Shown: positions 30,879 to 38,924 of the stretch, piece after piece | How the letters are laid out: each line of letters begins with the position of its first letter | How positions within the stretch are numbered: position 1 is the stretch's first letter | From: Streptomyces sp. NK15101 | Lineage (GTDB): Bacteria; Actinomycetota; Actinomycetes; Streptomycetales; Streptomycetaceae | Direction: 5' to 3' | Length of the DNA stretch: 64,000 nt | NCBI RefSeq assembly: GCF_020400725.1 | Contig: NZ_JAINVG010000019.1 | Span: 1 to 64,000, forward strand | Made by a program: the position numbers and the translations under genes | The notes under the pieces: generated by a model | Databases searched by the model: none | The model's input: only the letters and a program-made list of their open reading frames with translations | What the model was told of the DNA's origin: nothing

Positions 30879-31790
30879 TTACCGGGGGAACGAGCAGCAG
30901 GCGATGACCAGGGGGGCCATCGCGAGTCCCGCCGCCGCGATCGTGAGGAGTCCGTACAGCACGGGGTGTCCCGCGCTGTACGGGGTGAGGATGCGCCGCA
31001 TCCGCAGCGCGGCCGAGGGGCCGCCCGCCGCGAACGCGGACCGCGGCGCCCGCCCCGAGGCCAGCGCGTACAGTGCCGTCGCCAGCGCGTCCCGCGTGCA
31101 CCGGCGCAACGCCCGGTCGTCCGCGGCCATTTCGAGCAGCAGGGGCACGGCGGGCCCGCCGTACCGGGCGAGCGGGAGGTGCGGGAAGACGGTGGCGAAG
31201 GCGTCCGCCGCCGCGACGAGGAGGTGGTGCCGGCCCGCGATGTGCGCCCGCTCGTGCGCGAGGGCCGCCGCGAGCTGGGCGGGCGTCAGGGCGTGCACCG
31301 CGCCGGAGGAGACGACGACCCGGCGCGAGCGGCCCGGCAGGCAGTAGACGGCGGGCCGGTCGTCGTCGAGGACGGTGGCCCGCAGCGCGGGGTCGTACCG
31401 TCCGACGAGCCGCAGCACCCCCGCGTGCCGCGCCCGCGTCCGCCGGGCCCTGACGAGGCGGCGTACGAACGCGGCGGTGGGCAGCGAGAGGACGAGGAGC
31501 GAGAGGCACAGGGCGAGCCGTCCGCGCCCGTCGAGGTCCAGGAGCTGGCCGAAGGTGGGGAGCTGGAGTCCGAACATCATGTCCGCCAGGCGGTGGCTGG
31601 CGGCGTTCGACAGGACCAGCTGGGCGGGCAGCAGCGCGGACGCGACCGCGAAGCCGGCGCCGCACGCGGCCCAGAGGCCGAGGGCGAACCGGGGCACCTG
31701 CTGGGCCCAGCGGGCCCGGCCCAGCAGCCAGGGCACGACGAAGCCGGTGAGGAGCACGATCCCGAGCGGGACGAGGACGTGGTGGTTCAC
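30879..31790 (-). CDS. M56-family membrane zinc peptidase (BlaR-like)
   Basis: 303 aa with hydrophobic segments at residues 5-22, 38-56, 88-110, and the C-terminus. The gluzincin HExxH appears as HERAHIAGRHH, preceded by AALA. The GTG start overlaps no gene but follows blaI by 102 bp. M56 proteins cleave BlaI/MecI-type repressors on signal; here no penicillin-binding sensor domain is attached. Adjacent to copper genes, so the signal might be metal or envelope stress. Confidence 0.88.
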   Translation of the reverse strand: MNHHVLVPLGIVLLTGFVVPWLLGRARWAQQVPRFALGLWAACGAGFAVASALLPAQLVLSNAASHRLADMMFGLQLPTFGQLLDLDGRGRLALCLSLLVLSLPTAAFVRRLVRARRTRARHAGVLRLVGRYDPALRATVLDDDRPAVYCLPGRSRRVVVSSGAVHALTPAQLAAALAHERAHIAGRHHLLVAAADAFATVFPHLPLARYGGPAVPLLLEMAADDRALRRCTRDALATALYALASGRAPRSAFAAGGPSAALRMRRILTPYSAGHPVLYGLLTIAAAGLAMAPLVIACCSFPR

Positions 31791-31910
31791 GCGCGGCTCC
31801 CGGTGGTGGCGGTGGCGGGGCGGTTCGCGCGCGGCTCCCGGTGGGGACGGGGGCGGTTCACGCGCGGCTCCCGGTGGCGGTGGCGGGGCGGTTCACGCGC
31901 GGCCTCCGGC
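31788..31910. repeat. Tandem repeat between blaI-like and M56 genes
   Basis: Four imperfect copies of a 33-38-bp unit, each beginning GCGCGGCTCCCGGTGG and ending GGCGGTTCAC, at 31791, 31829, 31862 and 31897. The last copy contains the blaI stop and the first abuts the M56 start codon, so the whole spacer seems to be amplified gene-end sequence. Confidence 0.75.
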
Positions 31911-32282
31911 CCGGCCGTCCGGGCCCTCGCCCCGGGCGGCGCGGAGGGCCGCGTCCAGGGCGGCCATGTCCTCGTCCGAGATGACCTCGACGAAGCGGAG
32001 GAGGGCGGCCGGACGGTCCTGGCTGTCGCCGAGGGCGTCCCGCATCAGGCCCGCCGTGTACTCCTCGCGGCCGCGGACCGGCTCGTACAGCCAGGCCCGT
32101 CCGGACTTCTCGCGCCGGAGCCACCCCTTGCGGTGCAGGATGTCCGCCACCGTCATCACCGTGGTGTAGGCGACCCGGCGTCCCCGATTGATGTCGTCGA
32201 CGATCTCGCGGACCGTGGCGGGCCGTTGCCATGCCCACAGCCGGTCCATGATCTCGGCCTCCAGCTCTCCCAGCCGGCGCAC
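31893..32282 (-). CDS. BlaI/MecI/CopY-family repressor
   Basis: 129 aa from the GTG encoding VRRLGELEAEIMD, which has GGGAGG 8 nt upstream; in-frame ATGs at 32288 and 32312 are alternatives. Winged helix AEIMDRLWAWQRPATVREIVDDINRGRRVAYTTVMTVADILHRKGWLRREKSGRAWLYEP is characteristic. The C-terminal half forms the dimer and carries the protease-sensitive region. Partner of the M56 protease. A CsoR box 58 bp upstream may also influence it. Confidence 0.9.
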   Translation of the reverse strand: MRRLGELEAEIMDRLWAWQRPATVREIVDDINRGRRVAYTTVMTVADILHRKGWLRREKSGRAWLYEPVRGREEYTAGLMRDALGDSQDRPAALLRFVEVISDEDMAALDAALRAARGEGPDGRAGGRA

Positions 32283-32339
32283 GTGCATCCCCTCCCCCGT
32301 AGGGCCTGTCATCGTACGGGCCGCTTCCCCGCCCCAGGT

Positions 32340-32356
32340 ATACCCCCCAGGGGTAC
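32340..32356. promoter_or_regulatory. CsoR copper operator 1
   Basis: ATACCCCCCAGGGGTAC matches the GTATACCCCCxGGGGTA-type CsoR site and differs by one base from the box at 35720. It lies 9 bp upstream of the 51-codon ORF at 32366 and 58 bp upstream of the blaI-like gene. TACGAT at its right edge could be a -10. Confidence 0.85.
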
Positions 32357-32365
32357 GATGGCAAG

Positions 32366-32521
32366 ATGTCGACCCTCATGAAGAACCGCCCCTGCGCGAA
32401 GGTCTGCGACTCCGGTCTCCCCGGTTCGGTGGAGCTGGTGCTCCTCCGTCAGCTGCTCGGCCTCTGTCTCCGGCTGAGTCTCACGCTGTCCGCCGACTGC
32501 CCTTCGCGCAAGGGCGGTTGA
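32366..32521 (+). CDS. 51-codon ORF immediately downstream of a CsoR box
   Basis: 51 residues, too short for ordinary ORF calling: MSTLMKNRPCAKVC, then DSGLPGSVELVLL, a Leu-rich stretch and SADCPSRKGG at the end. About 86% of third codon positions are G or C, as in real genes here. Four Cys (10, 14, 34, 45) could bind Cu(I). It begins 9-10 nt after the operator, so it may be leaderless if TACGAT is the -10. It stands alone between a divergent and a convergent gene. Either a copper-induced microprotein or an accidental frame. Confidence 0.5.
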   Translation: MSTLMKNRPCAKVCDSGLPGSVELVLLRQLLGLCLRLSLTLSADCPSRKGG

Positions 32522-32539
32522 TGTCCGTCCGTCTTTCCG

Positions 32540-32821
32540 TCAGGTCCGGATCAGCCGGGCGATGGCCTTGGACGCCTCGCCCACCTTCACCTTCGCCTGG
32601 TCCCCGCCCTGGGCGATGGCCTCCGTGACGCAGCAGCTCAGGTGCTCGTCCAGGAGGGCCACCGCGCAGGACTGGAGGGCCGCGTTGATGGCGGAGACCT
32701 GGGTGAGGACGTCGATGCAGTAGACGTCCTCGTCCACCATCCGCTGCACCCCCCTGACCTGGCCCTCGATGCGCCTCAGCCGTCTGATGATGTCTTCCTT
32801 GTGCTGTCCGTAACCGGCCAC
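32540..32821 (-). CDS. csoR: CsoR copper-sensing repressor
   Basis: 93 aa, DUF156/CsoR fold. The Cu(I) ligands Cys35, His60 and Cys64 are in place (VYCIDVLTQ, DEHLSCC). RRLRRIEGQVRGVQRMV is the DNA-contacting helix. Last gene of the copZ-copA-csoR transcript, 41 bp after copA. It should bind the four CsoR boxes of this island and leave them when it binds Cu(I). Confidence 0.95.
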   Translation of the reverse strand: MAGYGQHKEDIIRRLRRIEGQVRGVQRMVDEDVYCIDVLTQVSAINAALQSCAVALLDEHLSCCVTEAIAQGGDQAKVKVGEASKAIARLIRT

Positions 32822-32862
32822 GACGGGCTCCTCGGGGATCAGGGGTTCACAGGGCGGGATGG

Positions 32863-35127
32863 TCAGCGGTCGGTGGCCTGGAAGCCGCGGAGGCGGAGGC
32901 TGTTGCCAACCACGAAGACCGAGGAGAAGGCCATGGCCGCGCCCGCGATCATCGGGTTGAGCAGTCCGGCCGCGGCGAGCGGCAGGGCGGCCACGTTGTA
33001 GGCGAAGGCCCAGAAGAGGTTCGAGCGGATGGTGCCGAGGGTCCTGCGGGAGAGCCGGATCGCGTCGGCCGCGGCCCGCAGGTCTCCCCGGACCAGGGTC
33101 AGGTCGCCGGCCTCGATGGCGGCGTCCGTGCCGGTGCCCATCGCGAGGCCCAGGTCGGCCTGGGCGAGCGCGGCCGCGTCGTTCACGCCGTCACCGACCA
33201 TGGCGACCGAACGTCCCTCGCCCTGAAGGCGCTTGACCACGTCGACCTTGTCCTGCGGCATGACCTCGGCGATGACCTCGTCGATGCCGACCTCGGCGGC
33301 GACGGCCTCGGCGACCGCCTTGTTGTCACCGGTGAGCAGGATCGGCGTCAGGCCCAGGCCCCTGAGGCGACGGATGGCCTCGGCGCTGGTCTCCTTCACC
33401 GCGTCGGCGACCTCCAGGACCGCGCGGGCCTTGCCGTCCCAGGCGACCGCGATGGCCGTCTTGCCGGCCTTCTCGGCCTCCTCCTTCGCGGACCCGAGCC
33501 CGGCGGGCAGCTCCATCGCCCACTCTTCGAGCAGCTTCTCGCGGCCGACGAGGACGGCGTGGCCCTCGACGACGCCCTGGACGCCGAGGCCGGGGATGTT
33601 GGCGAAGTCCTCGGGGGTGGGCAGGGTGCCGACCTTGGCTGCGGCGCCGGTGGCGACGGCCTGGGCGATGGGGTGCTCGGAGGAGTGCTCCAGGGCGCCG
33701 GCCAGGCGCAGCACGTCGGTCTCGTCGGTGCCCTCGGCGGTGTGGACCTTGAGGAGGGTCATCCGGCCGGTGGTGACGGTGCCGGTCTTGTCGAGGACGA
33801 TCGTGTCGACCTTGCGGGTGGTCTCCAGGACCTCGGGGCCCTTGATCAGGATGCCGAGCTGGGCGCCGCGGCCGGTGCCGACCATGAGGGCGGTCGGGGT
33901 GGCCAGGCCCAGGGCGCAGGGGCAGGCGATGATCAGTACGGCGACGGCGGCGGTGAACGCGGCGGTCAGGCCCTGGCCGGTGCCCAGCCAGAAGCCGAGG
34001 GTGCCGAGCGCGAGGGCGATGACGACCGGCACGAAGACGGCCGAGATCCTGTCGGCGAGGCGCTGGGCGGCGGCCTTGCCGTTCTGCGCGTCCTCGACGA
34101 GCTTGGCCATCCGGGCGAGCTGGGTGTCGGCGCCGACGCGGGTGGCCTCGACGACCAGGCGGCCGCCGGCGTTCAGGGTGGCGCCGGTGACGGAGTCGCC
34201 GACCCCGACCTCGACCGGCACGGACTCGCCGGTCAGCATCGAGGCGTCGACCGCGGAGGAGCCCTCGACGACGGTGCCGTCGGTGGCGATCTTCTCGCCC
34301 GGGCGGACCAGGAAGCGGTCCCCGACCTGGAGTTCGGCGGTCGGCACGGTGACCTCGCGGCCGTTCCTGAGGACGGTCACCTCCTTCGCGCCCAGCTGCA
34401 TCAGCGCCTTCAGCGCCGCGCCGGCCTTGCGCTTGGAGCGGGCCTCGAAGTACCGGCCGGCCAGGATGAAGGCGGTGACGCCGGCCGCGGCCTCCAGGTA
34501 GATGTTCCCGGCGCCGTCGGTGCGGGCGATGGTGAACTCGAAGGGGTGCGTCATGCCGGGCGTGCCGGCCGTGCCGAAGAACAGCGCCCACAGCGACCAG
34601 AGGAACGCGGCGATCGTGCCGACCGAGATCAGGGTGTCCATGGTGGCCGCGCCGTGCCTGGCGTTGGTCCAGGCGGCCTTGTGGAAGGGCCAGGCGGCGT
34701 AGACGACGACCGGGGCGGCCAGCGTGAGGCTCAGCCACTGCCAGTACTCGATCTGCAGCGCCGGGACCATCGCCATCGCGATGACCGGCACGGCGAGCGA
34801 GACGGCGGTGATCAGCCGCTGCTTCAGCGGCCGCAGCTCCTCGTCGGCCTTCTCCTCGTCGGAGGGGCCGCTCTCGCCGGGGACGTCGGCCTTCGGGAGC
34901 TCGGGCTCCTTGGCGGTGTAGCCGGTGGCCTCGACGGTGGCGATCAGGTCGGCGACGTCGATGTCGGCGTCGAAGGTGACCTTCGCCTTCTCCGTGGCGT
35001 AGTTGACGGTGGCCTCGACCCCGTCCATGCGGTTGAGCTTCTTCTCGATGCGGGCCGCGCACGAGGCGCAGGTCATGCCGCCGATGGCGAGCTCGACCTG
35101 GGCGGTGCCCGGAGTGGTCGTGGTCAT
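32863..35127 (-). CDS. copA: Cu(I)-exporting P1B-type ATPase CopA
   Basis: 754 aa. N-terminal metal-binding domain GMTCASC (residues 17-23), eight membrane helices, the CPC motif [12 protein letters not shown], phosphorylation motif DKTGT, HP motif SSEHPIAQA and hinge [10 protein letters not shown]. Start ATG chosen at MTTTTPG with GGAGCAGGAA upstream. Exports cytosolic Cu(I) across the membrane. Between copZ and csoR, so regulated by the CsoR boxes at 35638 and 35673. Confidence 0.96.
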   Translation of the reverse strand: MTTTTPGTAQVELAIGGMTCASCAARIEKKLNRMDGVEATVNYATEKAKVTFDADIDVADLIATVEATGYTAKEPELPKADVPGESGPSDEEKADEELRPLKQRLITAVSLAVPVIAMAMVPALQIEYWQWLSLTLAAPVVVYAAWPFHKAAWTNARHGAATMDTLISVGTIAAFLWSLWALFFGTAGTPGMTHPFEFTIARTDGAGNIYLEAAAGVTAFILAGRYFEARSKRKAGAALKALMQLGAKEVTVLRNGREVTVPTAELQVGDRFLVRPGEKIATDGTVVEGSSAVDASMLTGESVPVEVGVGDSVTGATLNAGGRLVVEATRVGADTQLARMAKLVEDAQNGKAAAQRLADRISAVFVPVVIALALGTLGFWLGTGQGLTAAFTAAVAVLIIACPCALGLATPTALMVGTGRGAQLGILIKGPEVLETTRKVDTIVLDKTGTVTTGRMTLLKVHTAEGTDETDVLRLAGALEHSSEHPIAQAVATGAAAKVGTLPTPEDFANIPGLGVQGVVEGHAVLVGREKLLEEWAMELPAGLGSAKEEAEKAGKTAIAVAWDGKARAVLEVADAVKETSAEAIRRLRGLGLTPILLTGDNKAVAEAVAAEVGIDEVIAEVMPQDKVDVVKRLQGEGRSVAMVGDGVNDAAALAQADLGLAMGTGTDAAIEAGDLTLVRGDLRAAADAIRLSRRTLGTIRSNLFWAFAYNVAALPLAAAGLLNPMIAGAAMAFSSVFVVGNSLRLRGFQATDR

Positions 35128-35173
35128 TTCCTGCTCCTCGGGTGTAGCGGGGTTCGGGGGCCGGGGTCCGGGC

Positions 35174-35218
35174 ATGGGGGTCCCCCTGCTCGAGCGAAGC
35201 CGAGAGCTTGGGGGAGGG
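35174..35218 (-). repeat. Core of the long-palindrome element, solitary copy B
   Basis: GGGGGTCCCCCTGCTCGAGC, then GAAGCCGAGAGCTTGGGGGAG, in inverse orientation in the 197-bp gap between copA and copZ. None of the inverted arms found in the four large copies is present. The rest of the gap contains no gene. Confidence 0.8.
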
Positions 35219-35324
35219 CGGACCCCGGCGGCCGGGGTGGTGCGGGCGGTGTCCGCCTGCCGGGCGGACCGTCGGGTACCGGGACGGGGGACGCCGGTGG
35301 GGTGCCGGTCTGCCCGGCGGCGGA

Positions 35325-35606
35325 TCAGGCCCGGCCGGTCAGCTCGTAGCCCGCGTCGTCGACGGCCGCGGTGATCACGGCGTCGTCGGGCTCGCCGCCG
35401 GTGGTCACGGTCACCAGGCCGCCGGCGACGTCCACGTCGACGGAGATGACGCCGTCGAGGGCGCTGACGGACTTGGTGATCGCGCTCTTGCAGTGGCCGC
35501 ACGTCATGCCGGAGACGGCGTAGACGGTGACGGTGCTGTCGGCGACCGCGACGGCGGCGGTCTCCGTGGTCGAGCAGCTGTTGTCGGGGGTGCAGCAGGA
35601 GCCCAT
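35325..35606 (-). CDS. copZ: CopZ-like copper chaperone with Cys-rich N-terminus
   Basis: 93 aa. HMA domain with [13 protein letters not shown] (Cys36, Cys39) and the full beta-alpha-beta pattern. Before it stands [11 protein letters not shown], three extra Cys not part of the usual 68-residue CopZ, possibly a second copper site. Start ATG with GGAGGAAGCC upstream. First gene of the copper operon, under two CsoR boxes. Confidence 0.92.
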   Translation of the reverse strand: MGSCCTPDNSCSTTETAAVAVADSTVTVYAVSGMTCGHCKSAITKSVSALDGVISVDVDVAGGLVTVTTGGEPDDAVITAAVDDAGYELTGRA

Positions 35607-35637
35607 GGCTTCCTCCTCGGTCGGTTCCTCGGCCCAG

Positions 35638-35654
35638 ATACCCTCGGGGGGTAT
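35638..35654. promoter_or_regulatory. CsoR copper operator 2
   Basis: ATACCCTCGGGGGGTAT, 32 bp upstream of copZ. Perfect ends ATACCC/GGGTAT. Confidence 0.85.
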
Positions 35655-35672
35655 CCGGCTGTGAGTCCATGT

Positions 35673-35689
35673 ATACCCCCCGGCGGTAT
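35673..35689. promoter_or_regulatory. CsoR copper operator 3
   Basis: ATACCCCCCGGCGGTAT, 67 bp upstream of copZ and 35 bp from operator 2. Confidence 0.8.
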
Positions 35690-35719
35690 CCGACGCAAGC
35701 AGATCGGCGACTTGACTTG

Positions 35720-35736
35720 ATACCCCCCAGGGGTAT
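35720..35736. promoter_or_regulatory. CsoR copper operator 4
   Basis: ATACCCCCCAGGGGTAT, 57 bp upstream of the His-rich protein gene; nearly identical to operator 1. Confidence 0.88.
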
Positions 35737-35792
35737 GGTGAAGTGCATCGGACGAAGGAATGCCCACGCCACCCACGTACGGGAGAGCAGTC

Positions 35793-36797
35793 ATGAACAC
35801 CGGAGTGAAGATCACTGCCTTTGCCGCCGCGCTCGCCGCGACCTTCGGGACCGCGTACGGGGTCGGCAAGGGGGTCGGCCCCGTCGAGGAGCCGAAGAAG
35901 GCGGAGCATGCGGGCCACGCGGCCCAGGAGCCGCAGAAGGAGGAGACGGGCGGGCACGCGGGCCACGAGGAGGGCGCGACCGGTGGGCACGCAGGTCACG
36001 AGGAGGCCACCGCCGCCTCGGCCCTCCCCGGCGGCCTCCAGATCTCCCAGGACGGCTACACCCTCGCCCTGGAGACCCCCGCCCCCGCCGTCGGCCGCAG
36101 CACCCTGAAGTTCTCCGTCAAGGACGCCGCCGGCAAGAAGGTCACCGCCTTCACCACCGAGCACGGCAAGGAGCTGCACTTCATCGTCGCCTCGCGCGAC
36201 CTCAACACCTTCCGCCACCTGCACCCGGTGAAGGCCGCCGACGGCACCTGGTCGGTGGACGCGGACCTGCCGGCCGCCGGCGGCTACAAGGCCTTCGCCG
36301 ACTTCAAGCCCGCCGCCCCCGGCGCCAAGGGCGTCACGCTCGGCGCCGACCTCGCGGTCCCGGGCGCGTACGCGCCGAAGCCGCTGCCCGCCGTCGCCCC
36401 GACCGCGAACGTCGACGGATACCAGGTCCGGCTCGGCGGCGTCCTCGACCCGGGCAAGGCCGGCGAGCTGAGGCTCACCGTCACCAAGGCCGGGAAGCCC
36501 GTCACGGACCTGGAGCCGTACCTCGGCGCGTACGGACACCTCGTCGCACTGCGCGCCGGCGACCTCGCCTACCTCCACGTCCACCCGAACGAGGGCGGCC
36601 CCGGCCCGGACGTCTCCTTCACGGCGACGGCGCCCAGCGCGGGCACGTACCGCCTCTTCCTCGACTTCCAGCACGAGGGGAAGGTCCGCACGGCGGCCTT
36701 CACGGTGACGGCGGGCGCGACGGGCGAGGCGCCCGCTCCGGCCACGAGTGGGACGGGTGAGGCGGGGCACGGTGCGGGAGAGCACGCGCACGACTAG
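35793..36797 (+). CDS. Membrane-anchored His-rich copper-island protein
   Basis: 334 aa. One N-terminal hydrophobic helix (VKITAFAAALAATFGTAYGVG) without clear cleavage, then a His-rich linker with three GHAGHEE-type repeats, and two beta-sandwich-like domains with ELHFIVASRDLNTFRHLHP and AYLHVHPNE. The tail again has GHGAGEHAHD. The many His pairs suggest extracytoplasmic copper binding or delivery. The CsoR box upstream ties it to copper stress. The start MNTGVKI has GGGAGAG upstream; a longer start at 35760 is less likely. Followed by cutC after 51 bp. Confidence 0.85.
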   Translation: MNTGVKITAFAAALAATFGTAYGVGKGVGPVEEPKKAEHAGHAAQEPQKEETGGHAGHEEGATGGHAGHEEATAASALPGGLQISQDGYTLALETPAPAVGRSTLKFSVKDAAGKKVTAFTTEHGKELHFIVASRDLNTFRHLHPVKAADGTWSVDADLPAAGGYKAFADFKPAAPGAKGVTLGADLAVPGAYAPKPLPAVAPTANVDGYQVRLGGVLDPGKAGELRLTVTKAGKPVTDLEPYLGAYGHLVALRAGDLAYLHVHPNEGGPGPDVSFTATAPSAGTYRLFLDFQHEGKVRTAAFTVTAGATGEAPAPATSGTGEAGHGAGEHAHD

Positions 36798-36848
36798 TCT
36801 GAACATTGGACTAGACCTGTAGCCGTCATTCATGGAGGAATGGGAGCG

Positions 36849-37541
36849 ATGACCAACCGTGCTGTCCTTGAGGTGATCGCCCTCGACGAGGAGGACGCGG
36901 TCGCTGCCCAGACCGGTGGCGCCGACCGGCTCGAACTCGTCACCGACATGGCGGCGGACGGCCTCACCCCGTCCCTGGCCGGCTTCACCGCCGTCCGCGC
37001 CGCCGTCGACATCCCGCTGCGCGTGATGCTCCGCCTCAGCGACGGATTCGCGGCCGGCGACGTCGACGCCCTGGCCGGCCGGGCGGAGGAACTCCGCTCG
37101 GCGGGCGCGACCGAATTCGTCCTCGGCTTCCTCACCCCCGGCGGCGAGCCGGACCTGGTGGCCGTCGAGCGCCTGATCGCCGTCCTGGACGGCTGCCACT
37201 GGACCTTCCACCGGGCGATCGACCGCGCCGCCGACCGCGACGGCCTGCGCAAGCTCCTCGCCGACCTGCCCGGCCTCGACACCTATCTGACGGCCGGCGC
37301 GGCGACCGGCGTCGACGACGGACTGCCGACCCTCCGCGCCGAAGCCGCCCGCGCCGGCGAACCGGGCTACGAACCCCGGATCCTCGTCGGCGGCGGCCTC
37401 CGCCTCGACCACCTCCCGGCCCTCCGCGCGGCCGGTCTCACCGCCTTCCACATCGGCGGCGCGGCCCGCCCCCGGGGCTGGACCCACCCGGTCTCGGCGG
37501 AAGCGGTCCGCACCTGGCGCGAGGCGGTCGACGCTCCCTGA
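36849..37541 (+). CDS. cutC: CutC-family copper homeostasis protein
   Basis: 230 aa TIM-barrel. LEVIALDEEDAVAAQTGGADRLELVTDMAADGLTPS is the diagnostic N-terminal stretch; WTFHRAID and ILVGGGLRLDHL are further signatures. Start at MTNRAVLEV, 9 nt after an alternative ATG. Copper role of CutC is debated in the literature, but the neighbourhood here is clearly copper-related. Confidence 0.92.
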   Translation: MTNRAVLEVIALDEEDAVAAQTGGADRLELVTDMAADGLTPSLAGFTAVRAAVDIPLRVMLRLSDGFAAGDVDALAGRAEELRSAGATEFVLGFLTPGGEPDLVAVERLIAVLDGCHWTFHRAIDRAADRDGLRKLLADLPGLDTYLTAGAATGVDDGLPTLRAEAARAGEPGYEPRILVGGGLRLDHLPALRAAGLTAFHIGGAARPRGWTHPVSAEAVRTWREAVDAP

Positions 37542-37605
37542 GGGTCCCGACGCCCCTCGGGAGTCCCGGCCGCCCCGGGGTTCTGGGCCCTGGAGGTTCT
37601 GTGCC

Positions 37606-38205
37606 CTAGGGGTTCTGGGCGAGCAGCCGCTCCCGGTCCCGCCAGGCGGCTTCCCACTGGCGGGTCATCGCCGGGTAGACGACGAGGTACCGGAAGGGCG
37701 CGATCAGGGCCATGTAGAAGCGGCCCATGCGGCCGTTGGGCTTGACCAGGACCGCCATGCGGAGCTCGTGGCCGCCGTCGGGCGTCTCCACCCAGCCCAG
37801 GTGCATCACCCCGTGGACGGTCTTGTTCGCCAGCTCCCGGGCGCACTCGTCGTGGAGCTCGTACAGCGGGGCGAACGGGCCCGGCCCCGGGACCGGGGCC
37901 GCCGTCGCCGTCAGCTCCTCCGGCATGCGCTCGCGCAGCGAGCGGACGCGCGGGCCGAGGCCGGCCTTCGGGGTGTCCCAGCCGAGCAGGGCGCCCAGCT
38001 TCCAGCGCACCGCGAACAGGAACTTCGACGGCCCGGACTGCCGGGAGAGACCGGCGCCGGCCGCGATCGCCGCGAGCGCGCGCGGGAAGTCGTCGGGCCC
38101 GGCGCCCGGCGTGCGGAAGGACCAGACGTCCTCGATCGTGAAATCGGGGGTGAACTCGTGGATCCGCCACGGCCGGGTGGTGTGTTCGGTGACGGGGAGC
38201 TTCAT
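37606..38205 (-). CDS. DUF2867 protein
   Basis: 199 aa. Conserved DUF2867 pattern: EDVWSFRTPGAGPDDFPRAL, GVMHLGWVE, MGRFYMALIAPFRYLVVYPAM. Family found alone or fused to NAD(P)-binding SDR-like domains; biochemical role unknown. Divergent from a TetR gene, with two operator-like palindromes between. Confidence 0.82.
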   Translation of the reverse strand: MKLPVTEHTTRPWRIHEFTPDFTIEDVWSFRTPGAGPDDFPRALAAIAAGAGLSRQSGPSKFLFAVRWKLGALLGWDTPKAGLGPRVRSLRERMPEELTATAAPVPGPGPFAPLYELHDECARELANKTVHGVMHLGWVETPDGGHELRMAVLVKPNGRMGRFYMALIAPFRYLVVYPAMTRQWEAAWRDRERLLAQNP

Positions 38206-38227
38206 GGCGCTGCCGCCTTCCCAGTTC

Positions 38228-38243
38228 TATACGCTTGCGTATA
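38228..38243. promoter_or_regulatory. TetR operator candidate, proximal to DUF2867
   Basis: TATACGCTTGCGTATA, perfect 7-bp arms around TT, 23 bp upstream of the DUF2867 start. Confidence 0.75.
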
Positions 38244-38271
38244 ACGACGAGGTCAACCATGCCAGACCTGA

Positions 38272-38287
38272 TGTACGGAAGCGTATA
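38272..38287. promoter_or_regulatory. TetR operator candidate, proximal to tetR
   Basis: TGTACGGAAGCGTATA, an imperfect version of the palindrome at 38228 in inverse orientation, 30 bp upstream of the tetR start. Confidence 0.65.
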
Positions 38288-38316
38288 TTCGGTCGACGAG
38301 TGAGGGAGGACACACC

Positions 38317-38907
38317 GTGGGCGCCCCACGCACACCCCGCGAGCGATGGGTCGAGGAAGGCCTGACCGTCCTCGCCGACGGCGGCCCCGACGCCGTCCGC
38401 GTCGAAGTGCTCGCCAAACGCCTCGGCGTCACCAAGGGCGGCTTCTACGGCCACTTCGCCGACCGCGACGCGCTCCTCGCCGCCATGCTCGACACCTGGG
38501 AGCGGGAAGCCGCCGACCAGGTGATCGACCGCGTCCGCCAGGACCCGGACGGCGACCCGAGGGCCCTCATCACCCTCGCCGGCATGCTCACCTTCTCCGG
38601 CGACCGGCTCCTCCCCATCGACCTCGCCGTCCGCGACTGGGCCCGGCGCGACGAGACCGTCGCCGCCCGCCTGCGCCGCGTCGACAACCGCCGCATGGAG
38701 CTGCTCCGCGAGATGATCGGCACCTTCTGCGCCGACCCCGAGGAGGTCGAGGCCCGTTCCCTCCTCGCCTTCTGCGTGGCCATCGGCCACCACTTCCTCG
38801 CCGCCGACCACCGGGGCCGCACCCGCATCGAGGTCCTCGCCCGCGCCGGCGACCTGATCCTGGACCGGCCGAAGGAGCCGAAATCCCGTGGCCCACAGGG
38901 CGCTTGA
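38317..38907 (+). CDS. TetR-family regulator of DUF2867 gene
   Basis: 196 aa from GTG with GGGAGGA 6 nt upstream. HTH: RWVEEGLTVLADGGPDAVRVEVLAKRLGVTKGGFYGHFADRDALLAAML. The C-terminal part is helical with WARRDETVAARLRRVD. Divergent from DUF2867, most likely repressing both promoters. Followed by the APH-like gene after 17 bp, so probably co-transcribed. Confidence 0.9.
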   Translation: MGAPRTPRERWVEEGLTVLADGGPDAVRVEVLAKRLGVTKGGFYGHFADRDALLAAMLDTWEREAADQVIDRVRQDPDGDPRALITLAGMLTFSGDRLLPIDLAVRDWARRDETVAARLRRVDNRRMELLREMIGTFCADPEEVEARSLLAFCVAIGHHFLAADHRGRTRIEVLARAGDLILDRPKEPKSRGPQGA

Positions 38908-38924
38908 TCGCTAGCCTCGCGCGC

